This document shows, piece by piece, positions 46,384 to 59,354 of a DNA stretch of 64,000 nt (position 1 is its first letter; every line of letters begins with the position of its first letter). A program made the position numbers and the translations under genes. Source of the DNA: Theobroma cacao (lineage: Eukaryota > Streptophyta > Magnoliopsida > Malvales > Malvaceae); NCBI RefSeq assembly GCF_000208745.1, contig NC_030854.1:21290445-21354444 (forward strand), in the 5' to 3' direction. The notes under the pieces are model-generated. The model was not told where the DNA came from and made no database searches. It saw nothing but the letters and a program-made list of their open reading frames with translations.

Positions 46384-49300
46384 ATGATGGCAAAATAGCC
46401 TTTTGTTGAAGGTTCTCTCTTTCTCTCTCTCTCGTGTCAGTTTTTGTTCATATGTGTGCATGCGTCTGTTTAAGGGTCTAGGTAGTATTTATAGTTAATA
46501 TAAATTTGAATGCTTTAGATGATTAGTGGGCTTTACTAGTAACTTCCTTGATGCTCTTCATGCCATAATGTTGAATTCTCAATTTGCTTACACAGTTATC
46601 CTACATGAACAATGGTTTTACCTTTTTTTTTTTTCTTTTTCTAATTAGGAATAAGAGGTGATTTTAACTGAAATTATAGTTTGGGAGATAAAATGTGGTT
46701 ATTATTAGGCTATTGCCTCAGCCACAAAGGTGTTTTTATTCCCTCAGATAGGAGAAAATGCTGGAGAAATTTATTTATTTATTAACTTACTTTTATTTCC
46801 TTTCTTTAGTTATATATACTTACTAGTTTCTTCTATGTTCTTGGGGAAATAAAAAAAGGAGTCTTTTATTCTTTGGTCATTCTTGTCAAGATCACAGACA
46901 ACTTGCATTTTTTAACTCATTAATAGTAGGTAGTTTGTACATATACATATTTGTATATAATCTGATCCTAGTCAGATATCTATGAAAATGTCTACATGAG
47001 AAGAGAATGGGCCTCAGAGAAGTAAACTTCTATGGTCTGTGTGATTGAGCAAGCTTGCAAGCTTTAACTGTGTTACAATTTTAAGGTGACAAGTGGCAGA
47101 CACAGACCATAGAAGTTTCAACGCCACATTATGTGTACTGATTGCCCATACTAGTTCTTTTGCTGTACGAAGAATGAAAGCTATTTATTTTTTTATTGGT
47201 GAAGGTCAAGAGGAAAGGAATTTGTTATTATCCCAATTCCACATTATGTTTAGGAAGCAGACAAATACCAAATCGTATTTTAGACTGTATTTAAGTGCAG
47301 TTATAGGTTTTATATATGGAACTTCTGTTGTTTTCTCTCCATGATGAAAATCTCTTCAGTTTCTCTAGCAATGTCTAATGACACATCTGCTAGACCACAG
47401 ATTCTTTTACCTTCCCTGATCTTGTCTAACAATCTTTTGCCTTCTAACACATTGGTGTCATGATCATTTGCTGCTTGCTTCTTAACTAAAGGCATAGCCT
47501 GATACCAATTTGCAGGATTATATCACAGATTTAAGCTATCAAGTAGCAAATACATGTATGCTATATTGGGGAACATATATTTAGGATTAAATTGGATTTG
47601 GTTACTTATAGTAAGATGTGGGCATGATATATGTAAAAGTAGAAAACATTCAACATAGACATAAATTTGAGAAAGCATAGCAAGATGAATTTAAAATTCA
47701 CTAATTTCATTTAGGGATTTGAAATTCACTACTAAGTAGAAACCTAATAAATTCATGCATTTTAATTTAATCACAATAGTCATGTTTTATAAGTTCTAAC
47801 TTCTAATTGTGTAATTTAAACCATATTTGAAATAAAAATCCCTCCTTTGAAATTCAAGTTCTAAACGTTACCATAATGTGTTATCTTAAAATAATTTGCT
47901 CTGTTAGACTAAATACAGATATAAACCGTCAAGTAGAAAACACATAATCGTGTTAGCTTAGAATGGTTTGCTTTATGCTATGAAATCACTGATTTAAACC
48001 ATTTGGTAGCAAATAGATGCCAATCTTAGAATGGTTTGCAATATTCCTGTATCCACAAGTTTTGATAAAAACAAATCTATGAAAATCAATATTCAAAAGG
48101 TCTTCGCTACATCTTTGCATTTTATAGTTTCGTGTTGGCGTTTACATCATATGAATCTATCACCTTGAAAAGTAATTTGAAATGCAAATGCGGGATAAAC
48201 TATTTTGTTGGCATCATACTAGTGGTTGGAATAAGTTGGTACTGGTAATATGATGAGTTCCTTTAGTCTAGATGCCATTCACATATTTTATGACGGCTAG
48301 AGGTGAGGATGGCAGATTAGGCTTTCTTTCTTTGTCTTTTTGGAAGATTTTTTTTCATTCATTTATTCAAGTTTTGGCATTAAGTGGGCATTCAATTAGA
48401 GCCATTGTACCATGTAAAACCCAAACATGAGAGCTTATCATCATAGTTACTATGACTACTTTTGGTTGCGTCTAAACTCTTAAGTCTGCCATATTGATAG
48501 TAATTGTGCTAGGTGTACATTCATTGTGTTGCTTTATATACGTGTCTTGACATTTTACAAAAACTGTTTGAGATAATCTTTGTGGTACATGTACACATTG
48601 AGAAGTATGTGTCCTGATATTTTGTACTGTGCCCACTAGTTTCGCAATGTATCCTGAATACTGTGAACAAGTAGGGACTAATAATTTGCTAGGAAAGGCA
48701 GCTGATTTTTTCATAATTTCAAGGTTATGCACAAATTTGTTTATCCAGATTGCTCGTCTCCTTGTTATCTGCTCGAGTTTACTTTTATTGATCATTGCTT
48801 GCCAGGGATTCTTTTCCAATTGGAATAAAGGTTTGAAGATGCTTTCGCGGAGCTGGAGGATATGTAGATGACGTGTGTTATTTCTTTTATATGGGTGATA
48901 AGTCTTCTTAGTAGCAGCCTTTTCCAAAGATCAACCAAACTAATGCCCAGCCTTACCTGATTAAACAGTGCTAAATCTTGGATTTGTTCAGTCAGTGGAG
49001 AGGGATGATAGTTGCTTTTGATGGTTTGATGTATCTTGGCAAAATTTCTGTAACCTCTGTTACTGCATTTTTGCCTTCCTTTACCCAGTCATAATTTTGC
49101 TTTTAACTCTCTCCTAGTTGATCAAAGAGTCCAACTTATCTTTCACATCTACTCTCTATTCCTCAAGGCAGTAGCTTTAAATACCTTTTATAGTAATCCT
49201 GTGCAATTTAAACTTTCAAGTCTAAAAGCCTGCAAAGACTCCAAATGAAACTGAGAAAGGAGAGATGGCAATTCAGATTCTGTTTAAGCTTCTCTTTCGG

Positions 49301-49572
49301 TTTTTGAAACCGGAACAAAATAATTGATGCCTAACCATTACATTGCTCCTTTCTGGTTTTGTAGCACATAGGGAGTCTGTTGTTTTCTTATCACAAAAAC
49401 TGGCTAATGAATATTTTGGCCTGTCTCAATCTCATCTAGCTCAAAAGATGAAACAAACTTCAATTTGATCGAACAATCAGATATTGTACATTATATCACA
49501 TGCTTTAGACCACAGCCATTTGAAAGGATCAGAAATGGTATATTTACAATATACTGTACAAAAGGCTAGTGA
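46384..49572. other. 3' flank of copy C, long form
   Basis: 46384-46740 and 48480-49105 match the flank of copy B. The 1.75 kb between them (46740-48487) is absent from B. It holds the inverted repeat at 47024-47118 and a 61-codon minus-strand frame (47495-47310). That frame is preceded by AATTGGTATCAGGCTATGCC, which resembles a retroelement primer site. Three related phrases of the type ATTTAAACCAT-(C/T)-(A/G)AGTAGCAAA lie near 47528, 47920 and 47992. No gene is recognised; decayed retroelement DNA is the likeliest reading. Confidence 0.5.
47024..47118. repeat. 19-bp perfect inverted repeat with a 14-bp palindrome in its loop
   Basis: AAACTTCTATGGTCTGTGT (47024-47042) is exactly complementary to 47100-47118. 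The 57-nt interval contains the perfect palindrome AAGCTTGCAAGCTT (47051-47064). The structure lies in the part of the copy C flank that is missing from copy B. Confidence 0.85.
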
Positions 49573-50886
49573 CTACACCGAAAGATGCCTCTCAGCTGCT
49601 TGAAGAATTGGAAGCCTTACCCTTGGAGATGGAGCTGAAGCCTGAGCAGATCCATAAGATCGCTGAGGGCAAAATACAATGTACATAACTTGATTAGGAT
49701 CAGCTTGTAGATGATAAAGATGCTGCCCGGCCGCATAGCCTCCAAGGAGAAGGTATGACCTCTCTGACTGCTCCATTGTCACACATAGATCATCACCACC
49801 TGGTTTGCTAAGTATTATTAGGAATTTATTGTGTCAAATTAAGTAAATGACTATCATTGGGACGAGGTTCTGTTAAATGCGGTGACTTGTAAATATTTGG
49901 GTGGTGTGAATGCTGGCTTTCAAGTTGCAATAAGGTATGGTAAGATGAAGCTGCTGGTGCAGAGTCCAAGCAATCATTTAGGTTCAAACAAAACAAACCC
50001 AGACTGGCTAGACTCTGCTATGGTGGTTGACGATGTAGAATCGGTTGGCATCATTATGTAAAGTTGCTTCCGTCTCACATGCTTATTGTCATGCTAATTT
50101 TGTAGCTCATAACATAGCTAGGATAAGTTCTGACTTCAATCTGAGGTAGTATGGGTTGATTCTTCTGCCTGAGGGCGTCTTTCGTGATGTACTTGATTAT
50201 TATTATTTGAAACGAAGTGTTGTCATTTTCATCTCAAGGAAACAAGAAAGTAAGGAAAAGATGAAAACAAGAGAACTTACAGGCAGCCAGCTCAATTTGA
50301 GTGTTATAAATGAAGTCGAGAACCGCAGCAATGTCTTGCTCAAAGTCATAGAATGGTCCACTCTCGAAATTCATCTTCCTAAGTTTACACAGTCCTTCTC
50401 CCAACTCCATCATCGCTCCCCTGTGGTTCTGCATAAGATTTTCATTAGAATATATGTATATATGAATCAAGACAGCAACGTTATTTCAGTCTCAACCTGG
50501 TTAAAAAGGTGGTGGAATCCGACAGCACATTGTAGAATGCCATGAATGAGGGTTCTGGTGGGATCCTCGGCATTGTTCCACAAGTCCTCAAGCAGGTCAT
50601 GGCACTTATAGTATTCCCTTTGGTTGAAAAGGGAAACTGCCTCGTCAAAGCTACAATTCTCGTCGTCTTTGCTATCTGCGCTGCTGGAGTATCGATACGA
50701 GACGCCCAAAGACTCTGACCTCCTGTGGCCTTTGGAATGAGCACAGGTTCGAATCGGAGATGGAGATAGGGGAAGAGAAGGAAAGAATTTGGGGTTATAG
50801 TTATGGAAATGAAGGGGGCAAGGAGGAGTTGAGTGTCGAGGAGAATACAATGGGGAGCAGTATGGCAGTTTGAAGGCAAGTGCCAT
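49573..50886 (-). CDS. DUF309 family protein, probably chloroplast-targeted, 3 exons, 254 aa
   Basis: Exons on the minus strand: 50886-50497, 50428-50281, 49799-49573 (765 bp with stop). All introns are GT-AG and phases agree. The first 70 or so residues are rich in S, P, H and R with few acidic residues, as in a plastid transit peptide. The DUF309 core follows: SFDEAVSLFNQREYYKCHDL (from S79), EDLW, HGILQCAVGFHHLFN, then NHRGAMMELGEGLCKL. This matches the helical domain shared with cyanobacterial proteins, where a conserved H-x2-LE-x2-W patch is typical. The C-terminus has GDDLCVTMEQSERSYLLLGG and YAAGQHLYHLQAD, which I associate with the plant branch. The biochemical role of DUF309 is not established. 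Complete and apparently intact. Confidence 0.92.
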
Positions 50887-53195
50887 TTTCTCCTGGTGAA
50901 GAGGAGATTGAATGAGAGCCTTTCCCTTCTGGGCTCTGCCCTCTGGGTAGAATGATTTTTATGTTTTATTTTGTTCTGGTGTGTGGTGGTGGCAGTGCGG
51001 GAGAATTTCCCTTTAAAAAATATCTTGGGAGGAAAACAGAAGGAAAGAATTGTTAGACCATCTCACTTTTTAAGGATTACTAGAAAGAGCTCCGCGCGTT
51101 GTGCTCGGGCGGCACAGTTGCGGATATGGAGCTTGTTTTTTTAACTAAAAGAAATGTCTAAAAATTGTTACAATATTGCTCCAAAATGCTCACATACAAA
51201 ATGAAAATTCAGTCAGCTATACTGAAAGAAGTCCCAAAAACAGACCAAACAAGAGAATCAAACAGTAAAGAAGAAAGATGCAATCATGAAATATCGCTAG
51301 CAATTAGATCGAATCCAATGATCTTGCATTCATATCCGGTGTTCAACAAAATGAAGGGTAATAATATCACTATTTATCATTCTATACGTCCATTCTCATC
51401 TTATTTACAAGATACATGATTTTTTTAAGAGAATTGTTTTCATTCTTCAAATATAAGGTGTTTTTGAAAATAGTTCTCTGTATAATTTTGATTGTTTTTA
51501 GTCAAAGGATAAAATTTTTTGATAAAAATACTCTTAAATGAAACTTTCTCAATTATGCGCATTTCATACACGTGCAGATAAGTGAAAAAAATTAGATATG
51601 ATCAGAATTTGATGAAAGACAATTTATTAAAAGTAAAACTTTCCTCTTGTTGCAGGATATGATAATGATTTTCTCTTATTTATTATACATTGTCGTAGCC
51701 AAAAACGATTAGTGTGTTTTGAAGAAGATTTAAGTTTTCAAAATCTTCTTTTTTGATTAGTGTGTTTTGGAATTTTTTAAATTTTGTTTTTCTTCAGGTT
51801 TTCCTATGGAGAGGTTTGGTTTTTCAGAATCTTTCTCCTTGGATTTGTTTGTTGGAACTATGAAAACTTTATTATCTTCTTCTTTGGACTTGTAGATTTG
51901 TGAGAGTTTTGAAGACTTTGTTATTCAAAATCATTTTCTTCCCCAAATTTGTGTCAAAATGCTAGCTTAGAGGCTTCCATGTGAATTTAGTGTTTTATGT
52001 TTTTAATTTTAAAATTATTTTAATTTAATTAGACATAAAATGTGATGTGACTCAAATAATCTTTTGATTGGCCAAACTCAAGTGTTTGAAATTTAGTTGA
52101 CCAAATTTTAATTCAATCTCTGAACTATCTTACTTTATTTAAAAATAAATTAGACGGCCAAACTTGAATTTATCTTTAAATTATATCGATTTATTTAAAA
52201 ATAAAATAAATGACAAATGAATTTTAATTGATTCAACCTTGTATCTTTGAGATAATTAATCAAGAAATTAATTATTTTACAATTAATTATACGGCTAGCT
52301 TAAATGGTGTCATTAAGTTCATATGACAATACATGATTTATTTTCAAGAAATTTTTTTAATTTATTAATTTCAAAAAACATGTGATAATTTATAATTAAA
52401 TAAAATATTATACGAAGAGCCAATACGTTGAAAAATTAACTATTACAATGTAAGAATCAAAAGACTTAGTAATCAAGTTAAAAATATTAAAATATTCGAA
52501 GATCTAACTACTCATAAAAAAAAATAAATACTCGGATAATTGTGTAAGAAAATAGAGAGCAAGAGCCCTGGACCACAGCTCAAACTTAAGTAGGTAACCT
52601 GTGGAGGCTGGTTGACCATGAAACGTCTTCCAGGTTGGCCTTCCAGTAGTCCTCCAAGTCCAACTCCAAAATCCCAGCCAGGCTTAGCTCAATAGTGTTC
52701 CAAAGTAAAAATGACAAGAGGGAAGAGTTAGAACAGAATTGTCCCTCTCACTCTCAATAAAAACATGCTCCTTTTTTTTTTAATTAAAAAAAAAATTCGA
52801 ATCTTACTCTTTAGATAAAAAATCATGCACCAACCAATGAATCAAATGTTCGAGAGTCAATGAAGACAAGCTACTTGAAAGCTAGAATATTTGATAGAAT
52901 CCATATGCTATATTAGTTGGAACCTCATTGCCATTTGAGAGTTCAGACGTCTAATTTCTTACCATGCACGGCTTTGAAGATTTATGAGCAAAAATTATGT
53001 AGCTTGGTGCTCAAGGTACAATTGATGTGGTGAGGTCAAAAAGTATATATAGAAGCCTAATGTAAATGTTATAGAATAGTTTCTGTATATGGATTTTAAA
53101 CTTTTTTTCCATTCACAATTCAAGGAGCAAGAAAAATAAGGGTGGCATATATATATATGTACAAAGCATGAGGGGAAAAAAGCAGATACTTGGGA
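50887..53195. other. intergenic between DUF309 and F-box genes
   Basis: The first 200 bp are the promoter side of the DUF309 gene. The remainder is AT-rich and without recognisable genes; the short frames here are not protein-like. One SINE-like element lies at 52771-52850. A GC-richer patch at 52560-52690 was not identified. Confidence 0.5.
52771..52850 (-). repeat. SINE-like element, third copy, minus strand
   Basis: On the minus strand it reads TTGGTTGGTGCATGA, then AAGATTCGAATTTTT about 20 bp later, then a T-rich tail. This is the same order as in the copies at 12643 and 25812. It is not part of the PQ-loop duplication, so the element is dispersed. Confidence 0.4.
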
Positions 53196-56061
53196 CTATT
53201 CTAAGACTTGATTCGGCCACAGACGTTTCCACATTAAGATCTCTTCTTCCTTGCAAAGCTTTCTTATTCCACCATAAAATCCATCAGCTTCATTGCCTAC
53301 TTCTCTATGGTCTTTTCTGTTGATTATTGTTTTTCTCCATCTCGAGCTAGCAGGGTACTGGTTGAACTCTAGTATCACTGCATCTGTCAACAAAGATAAT
53401 GGTCAAATCAACACATTGTTTCTAGAAAAAACTTCTTAAAGAAAGAGTCGAAAGAAAGGTTTGAGGATTTATGCATACTAAAAGGGTAGTTGAGAGCAGA
53501 GGCATTTGCAAATTTTACAACAAAGTTTACATAATTGATGGCAGATGTTTCATGGGTGAACTATTTTGCAACTTAGTTAACCAAGTGCTTCATGAAATTC
53601 TGAACTCAGGGAAGCACATATTATGTTCCTGCAGTAACTACAGGTGTTATTTTTATCTTAAAAGTGTCAAGAATGTTCCTTTTCTCACAAGGATCCAGTT
53701 ACAAGGGATTTTGAGGGTTATGACCTCTTAAGGAATCGAGACTGAAAAAAAAAACAGGTGTTACTACAGAAGCAGGATGCTTTTTTGTTTTATTGTCACC
53801 ATTCAAGCAAGATGAAATTTATTAGCACCATAGTTCCCTGCCAATAGCCTGTTATGCATGTTAGCACTCTGGCATTTCCCTTCTCTCAGTGGAGAATAAA
53901 ATGCTAAGAGGTGAGAAAACTCCATTCCTACTCAAGATGAAAACTGATGATATCCATCTGAAGAAATGAATAAATGGCTGGTTTGAAGTTTGAAGAACAT
54001 GGCATAGTGTAATTTAATTTATACTGTAGTTTTTTTTTTTTTTAATCTAAGATTATGATTGAACTTAATTTATACTGTAGTTTATTGGAGAAAACTCCTC
54101 ATTTCTTGTTAGACGAAAATAATGAAAAATCGTATTTGTTAGCTATGATCCGTAGTTTCAGGGCCACTGACATCTTACATCTACAAGGACAGAAAACATA
54201 CACATTGAAATCACAATCACAACAATAAACTATGGTCCAATGAGCCGTACTACTATAAGTTAGCAACTTTGATATATCTATGGAGGCCTGCACTGCATTA
54301 TCTTTCAAGTTTTTGAAATGTAGTTCTTTTTAATTGGCCTAGAATGCTGCAATCAAGACGACCCTAGTTCTGAGAATTTTTCATCCAGGCAATGCAAGGC
54401 AGAACTGCCCTGCATATTTTGGTTTTATAAGAAAATTTTTAAGCTGGCTTACTTTGCTGTAAACTTTTTTCAGGAAAAATAGAAAGTAATTTGAAAGGCT
54501 TAAATTGTTTTCTCACCTGTATATTGGCAACGGCAGTGATTTTCAGCTCCATCACATGATTCCAAGTGGCCGACGACACCATACCACCACCCTGCAAGAA
54601 ATTAAGCTCCAACTGAGTAAAAATTTAATGTTAAGCACCAAGCATTCAGAGCAATCAAGGATTTAAACTGTGGATTGAGTTCACATAGGAAAATAACATT
54701 TATTGTTTTTCTCAAAGGTCAGACCTAATGTGTGGAAACTCACCATAGGGGAATTCTTTATTTCTTCTCCACTGGATCTCAATATGATCACCCGGTTTTA
54801 AGTCAGGTATGCAATCAGAAATGTGAAGAACATGTGAAGGTGTATCAACTGGTGGTACTCTTAACCTATCCCAGGATATATACTCCTCTGTTGTTCGCTG
54901 CCCGTGAGGTGAGTACCTAAACTTCAAAATACAGCTTGAGTAAGGAGCCACATAGAAGCATATAAAATCACTTTTTAACTCACTTGTTTTAACTCTTAGA
55001 TTGGGTTTGAAATTCCTTTGATTTTAGCAAAACAAGATCAATAGAGAAAGCGGATTGAATTTGATGAAAGTTTGAAAGTTGAGTGCTCGCAAGTCAAATG
55101 TTCAAATTCAGATGCTTGAAACTGTGGATTAAAAGAGAAATCACACTATACCTTGCCTGGAAGGTGTCTGTCTTGGAATCATAGCAAAGTTTGGCATCAT
55201 AACATGATAGCATAAACCCAGCATGTCCATTCTACAACCCATCACAAAAAAAGAATTTTTCACTCAACTTTTTCTACAGCAAAAATAGCAGTTCTGATGA
55301 ATTTTATAACCAGCAACATATATGTGGTGAAGAATCAATGTGAAAAACATATGATTTAGAACTGAAATAATTATCTGCAGGCCAATTACCTCACGATTAT
55401 AGACCTGTGCCGGGAACCAGAATTTTCCAGTTTCCAGAGATAGATACCAGGACATCATTGAATCATTTGGCAAATCAGTTTTCCGCTGGCTACTACTGCC
55501 TTCTAAATTTGGTGTAAACCAAGAGAAAGGCCACATGTTTGTAAGAGATCCCAGAAACCCCTTTTGCTTACTTGGACCTAATAGGTTCGGTCTCTTTCTT
55601 GAAGCAATATGCCATTGCCATTCCCTATGAGCAGCATCGCCAATCACTTTACCCCATTTCTGCTTCATGTGTTTCTCCCACAGATGATCGCTTGTACATC
55701 TCTCCCTAAAGGAAGAGCAGACACCTGCCATGCTACACAGTCCAGCTGGTGAAAGGCGCTCTAGAATGCATTCTAGAGTGAGTTCAGGCAAATCCAGCAG
55801 AGAAATCCTTTCTTCCTCCACATTATCCACCTTGGGACCAAGCCTCATCTTCTTTCTCAATGTCAAGATCATAGGAAGCTGATAGAAACAGATTCCAAGC
55901 CTACCCTTTTGGAACCAGGACACCATAAAGCTTGAGAATCCTTCCCAAAACCATGGAGACAACAATCTCCACTCGCCCTTCATTCTTGGATATTGGTTCT
56001 TGAAAGACAATGACTTGGATAGAAGAATAAAAGAGAAACAAGATATCAAGAATAAAAGCAT
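53196..56061 (-). CDS. plant F-box protein with N-terminal membrane segment (At2g26850-like), 5 exons, 395 aa
   Basis: Exons on the minus strand: 56061-55390, 55231-55152, 54916-54744, 54591-54517, 53383-53196 (1188 bp with stop). All introns are GT-AG and in phase. The start is ATG at 56061; the open frame extends 5 codons upstream but only from a GTG. Residues 1-15 ([15 protein letters not shown]) are hydrophobic, so the protein may be membrane-anchored. The F-box covers about residues 86-135 ([20 protein letters not shown] ... [20 protein letters not shown]). The C-terminal half has conserved blocks [54 protein letters not shown] and [16 protein letters not shown]-box proteins bind SKP1 and recruit substrates to SCF ubiquitin ligases. 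The substrate is unknown. Confidence 0.93.
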
Positions 56062-58629
56062 TGGATTGAATGACACTCTTAAATCTCAAGAATTGCTGTG
56101 TTCAAGGCTCAAGCTGTGGTATATAAGAACAACATAAATAGACATGAAATGAAACTATATACCATATATATACCATAAGGCTATAAACAAAGCGAGTATA
56201 TTATGTAGGGGTTTATGTTTATAGATTATAATAGGAATATTTTTATGGTTGTGTTTTCACTTTGATTAAATTTTATGATAAAGAAAGATGAACCAATTAG
56301 AGGCAAAATTGTGGTGTGTCATAGCGAAATGGACGGAGTTGTCAAGTGGACCTCAAACACAAAGCCTGAAACGTAATAAATGGCAGCCACCTTAGCCGAC
56401 AATTCATTGATTGCATCTACTTGGGTCGTTAGATTATTTCTTTCTTTCTTTTGCTGCTTACAAGTTTGATTAGCAAATGCAAAGATGAGCACCGTAAGAG
56501 AAACAATAGGCTTGCACCTTGCTGGCTTTGTAGCCTTTTAGCTATCAAGTTTTAAAGCCATTGGCTCATCCCAATACAGTGTATTCAATTCCCATTGCCA
56601 CAACACAGCACCCCCCCCGCCCCCCCCACCACGTGGGACTGGGGGAAATGATAGCCGAATTGTACGGACTATGGGGGACAGCTGGCAGTTTTAGATTGAG
56701 AAGATCAAAGGAATATGTTAGTTTATTATATAAAAATCCAGGGACAAAATCTAGGGAACAAGGCTTGTTAGATTTACGTGAGGAGAAGCCACATGTCCAA
56801 GTCCAGGAATACAGAGAGAAGAAGCTAGAAAAATGGTTTAAGAAATATTGGTAGGTTGCTAACTCATCAAACTTAGTTGAGTTGGATAGCAGGAAGAGTC
56901 AAAAACTGCAAAATTTAGCTTAACCAAAAACTTGGGAATCTCAGCCTGAAAATGTAAATAAAGAAAGAGAAAATTGTTGTTGAAGGTGGGAGATGAGGAT
57001 TAAGTTGAAGTGGGTCCCAAGTGAATTCATCCAATTCACTCCAAAGGGGAGAAAAGGACTGATATCTGATTGATGGGTTGCTTTTAAAACATTGAAGAAT
57101 GGAAGGGGGTGGGATGTTGATTTGTCACAAAGCCATAAAAAAGCCAACCTCATTACTTGGCCTAACTTCCACCAAACTCTCAACACCTCCCTTCCCCCCC
57201 CCCCCCCCCCCTACGCACACCACAAGCTTTAATCTTCAAAGCTTTTACCCCTGCCCCAAAACATGAAATTTTGCCAACAAAATTAATTAATGCCCCTAAC
57301 AAAGTATGTGACTGTGACTTTGTTGAGGTCAATCAAACCAAAGCTTTATTTTTTCCATCCATTTTGCCTTGTGACACATGATGATGCTCCCAATGTCCAC
57401 TAGCATAGGATTTTTCATGCTATGCTATAACCCTATATGACCTAATTATGTTAATTATTGTTTCCTTTTTTTTTTGTTTTGTTTTGCCCACTTCATTTAT
57501 GTAAAAGAAGGTAAAACAGGTTTTTATATAAAAAAAATACTTTAGGAGCTTATTAAATATTTTAACTTATAATCAGTTAATTTTGCATGCTAATAGTGAA
57601 TTTTAATCGAGTTTTATAGTTTCAATATTTTGATTTATTTTTTATTGTTAGGTTATATGCTTTATTCATTTTCTTAATATCCAAATTCAATTTGTATGCC
57701 ATTGTACTATGGAAGAGTTAATTCATGAGATAAGTTTGTCCGACTCCATAATAAATGATCTTGCATTTGAATTTAGGGGCAGGTATTAATTAGTCTCGAA
57801 TACAAGATTCTATGATATATATATCTCTTACTTTATAACAACTTATCTATATCGGATTTTATGTAGAAAAAATATTCAAGTTGTGTTTGTATGTGAATAA
57901 ATTGATTGGTGGGTGATTAAATTATTTGCCAAGCAATCGTAGGGCATTCAAAATGGTAGATTTAACAAACGGAAAACTCTTTGGAAGTTGTGTGTGTTAA
58001 AACATAGATCCACAATTGGAAGTTGTTAGCTTAAATGGAAGTTAGAAGAGCAATTAAACTAATTATGGAAAAAACTGATAAACCCAAGGCCTAAACTATG
58101 GTTTCAAATTTTAATTGAAGTTTGTAACAAATTAAACTCTGGCCTCGAAATATGGGTTTTAGACTCCACAAGATATTATCACTTTGCTTAAACTTAGAAA
58201 TGCTTGGATGGAATACTACTGTCGGAAACTTCCATAACTTAGCATGTATATTTGCTTGAGGTGATTTCATTGGGAAATGCTAAAAAAATCCATATATATA
58301 ACAATGTAAATAGTCCAAGTATGAAACTTTTATGACAGATTTGGCTGGGAGGAATGACAAATTTATTACTTTGTTTGGTTGGTTTTGGTATTAACGAATA
58401 GTCATTATTTAAAAATACAAAATAACTAATATCGACTCTCCTAGTATGAATTATTCTGTCCCTTAAGAAATAGAGTCTAAATATTTTTAAATAAAAATAC
58501 TCCTACTCATTTTAAGAAATTAATAACCCTATCGTATAAACCTTTTTTCCTCAAGTGGTGAGGATTAAGAAAACAAGAAGTGGGTGGAGAAAGCGACGAA
58601 GTAAAGGCAACCCAATAACCTCAAAAGCT
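56062..58629. other. intergenic, with two poly-C tracts
   Basis: Contains the F-box promoter side and no recognisable gene. Poly-C runs lie at 56611-56628 (C8-G-C8 type) and 57194-57211 (18 C). A 97-codon frame at 56561-56854 runs through the first C tract and looks accidental. Confidence 0.5.
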
Positions 58630-59183
58630 TAAGGCTAAATATTTAAATGAAGTCTTTTTTATTGAAATTAAGAAAATGAGGCCTTTTTATTGAAGTTGAG
58701 GAAGAAAGAGAATGAGGAAAAAAGAATTCAAAAGCGAATTTTATAAATTGAAAAAAAATTAATTTTATATATAAAAAAATAGTTGTTGGAGATCATTAAA
58801 TACATGTTATCATTAGTTGATTTGGAATAATAGAAATAGTTGGGAGTTAATAGCATTATGGGAATTGGGAAGTGACAAAAAATTGAGATTTATTAAGCAC
58901 ATACTTAGCAAAGTGAGAAAATATATCATTTTATTAACTATCTTGACTTTTACATATTTTTTAATAAGAAATTATATAAATAGTTGAAAATTAATAAGGA
59001 TGTGTGAAGTGAGAGAAAATAGATATTTGTTAGGCATGAGAAGATAGGTAGATATTTTATTAATTATCTTAATTTTTGTATATTTTTAATATAATTAATT
59101 ATATTATTATAAAATTATGGGACTTATGAAAATTTGAGGGCTAAAGCAATGGCTTTGGTGGCTTTATGCTATAGTCGACCTTG
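58630..59183 (-). mobile_element. non-autonomous relative of the hAT element in copy B, minus orientation
   Basis: The reverse complement of 58640-59165 follows the left part of the hAT element at 26749. It shares AAGCCACC-AA-GGCTTTAG..CC, the long AATTTTATAATAAT-ATAATTAATTATATT run, TGCTTAATAAATCTCAATTTT, GTATTTAATGAT-CT, and AACAACTATTTTTT. The expected terminal CAGGGCCGGC is CAAGGTCGAC. The exact right end is unsure because the Copia LTR nearby also contains ATAGTCGACC phrases. No transposase part is present. Confidence 0.7.
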
Positions 59184-59354
59184 ATGAAGCACTGCGAATG
59201 GAAAAAGTTGAGTAAAGAAAATATTTGGAAAAGCTTTAAAAGCGTTTTGAGAGTAATCTTTGATCAATTTCTAATCTCTTGCTTAATTGCCAAACTCCTA
59301 TATTTATATGAAATAGGAACACTTTCTTAGGAGCAGTTGGTAGAAGGAAAACAC

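Noticed and set aside
47310..47495. 61-codon minus-strand frame as a gene
   Set aside because: It follows a primer-site-like TTGGTATCAGGC and lies in a segment present only in copy C's flank, so decayed retroelement leader is more likely; no family could be named.
56561..56854. 97-codon open frame across a poly-C tract
   Set aside because: The proline run comes from the C tract and no conserved segment is visible; most likely accidental.
57194..57211. Poly-C tract as a functional element
   Set aside because: An 18-base homopolymer without other context; length may even be a sequencing artefact.
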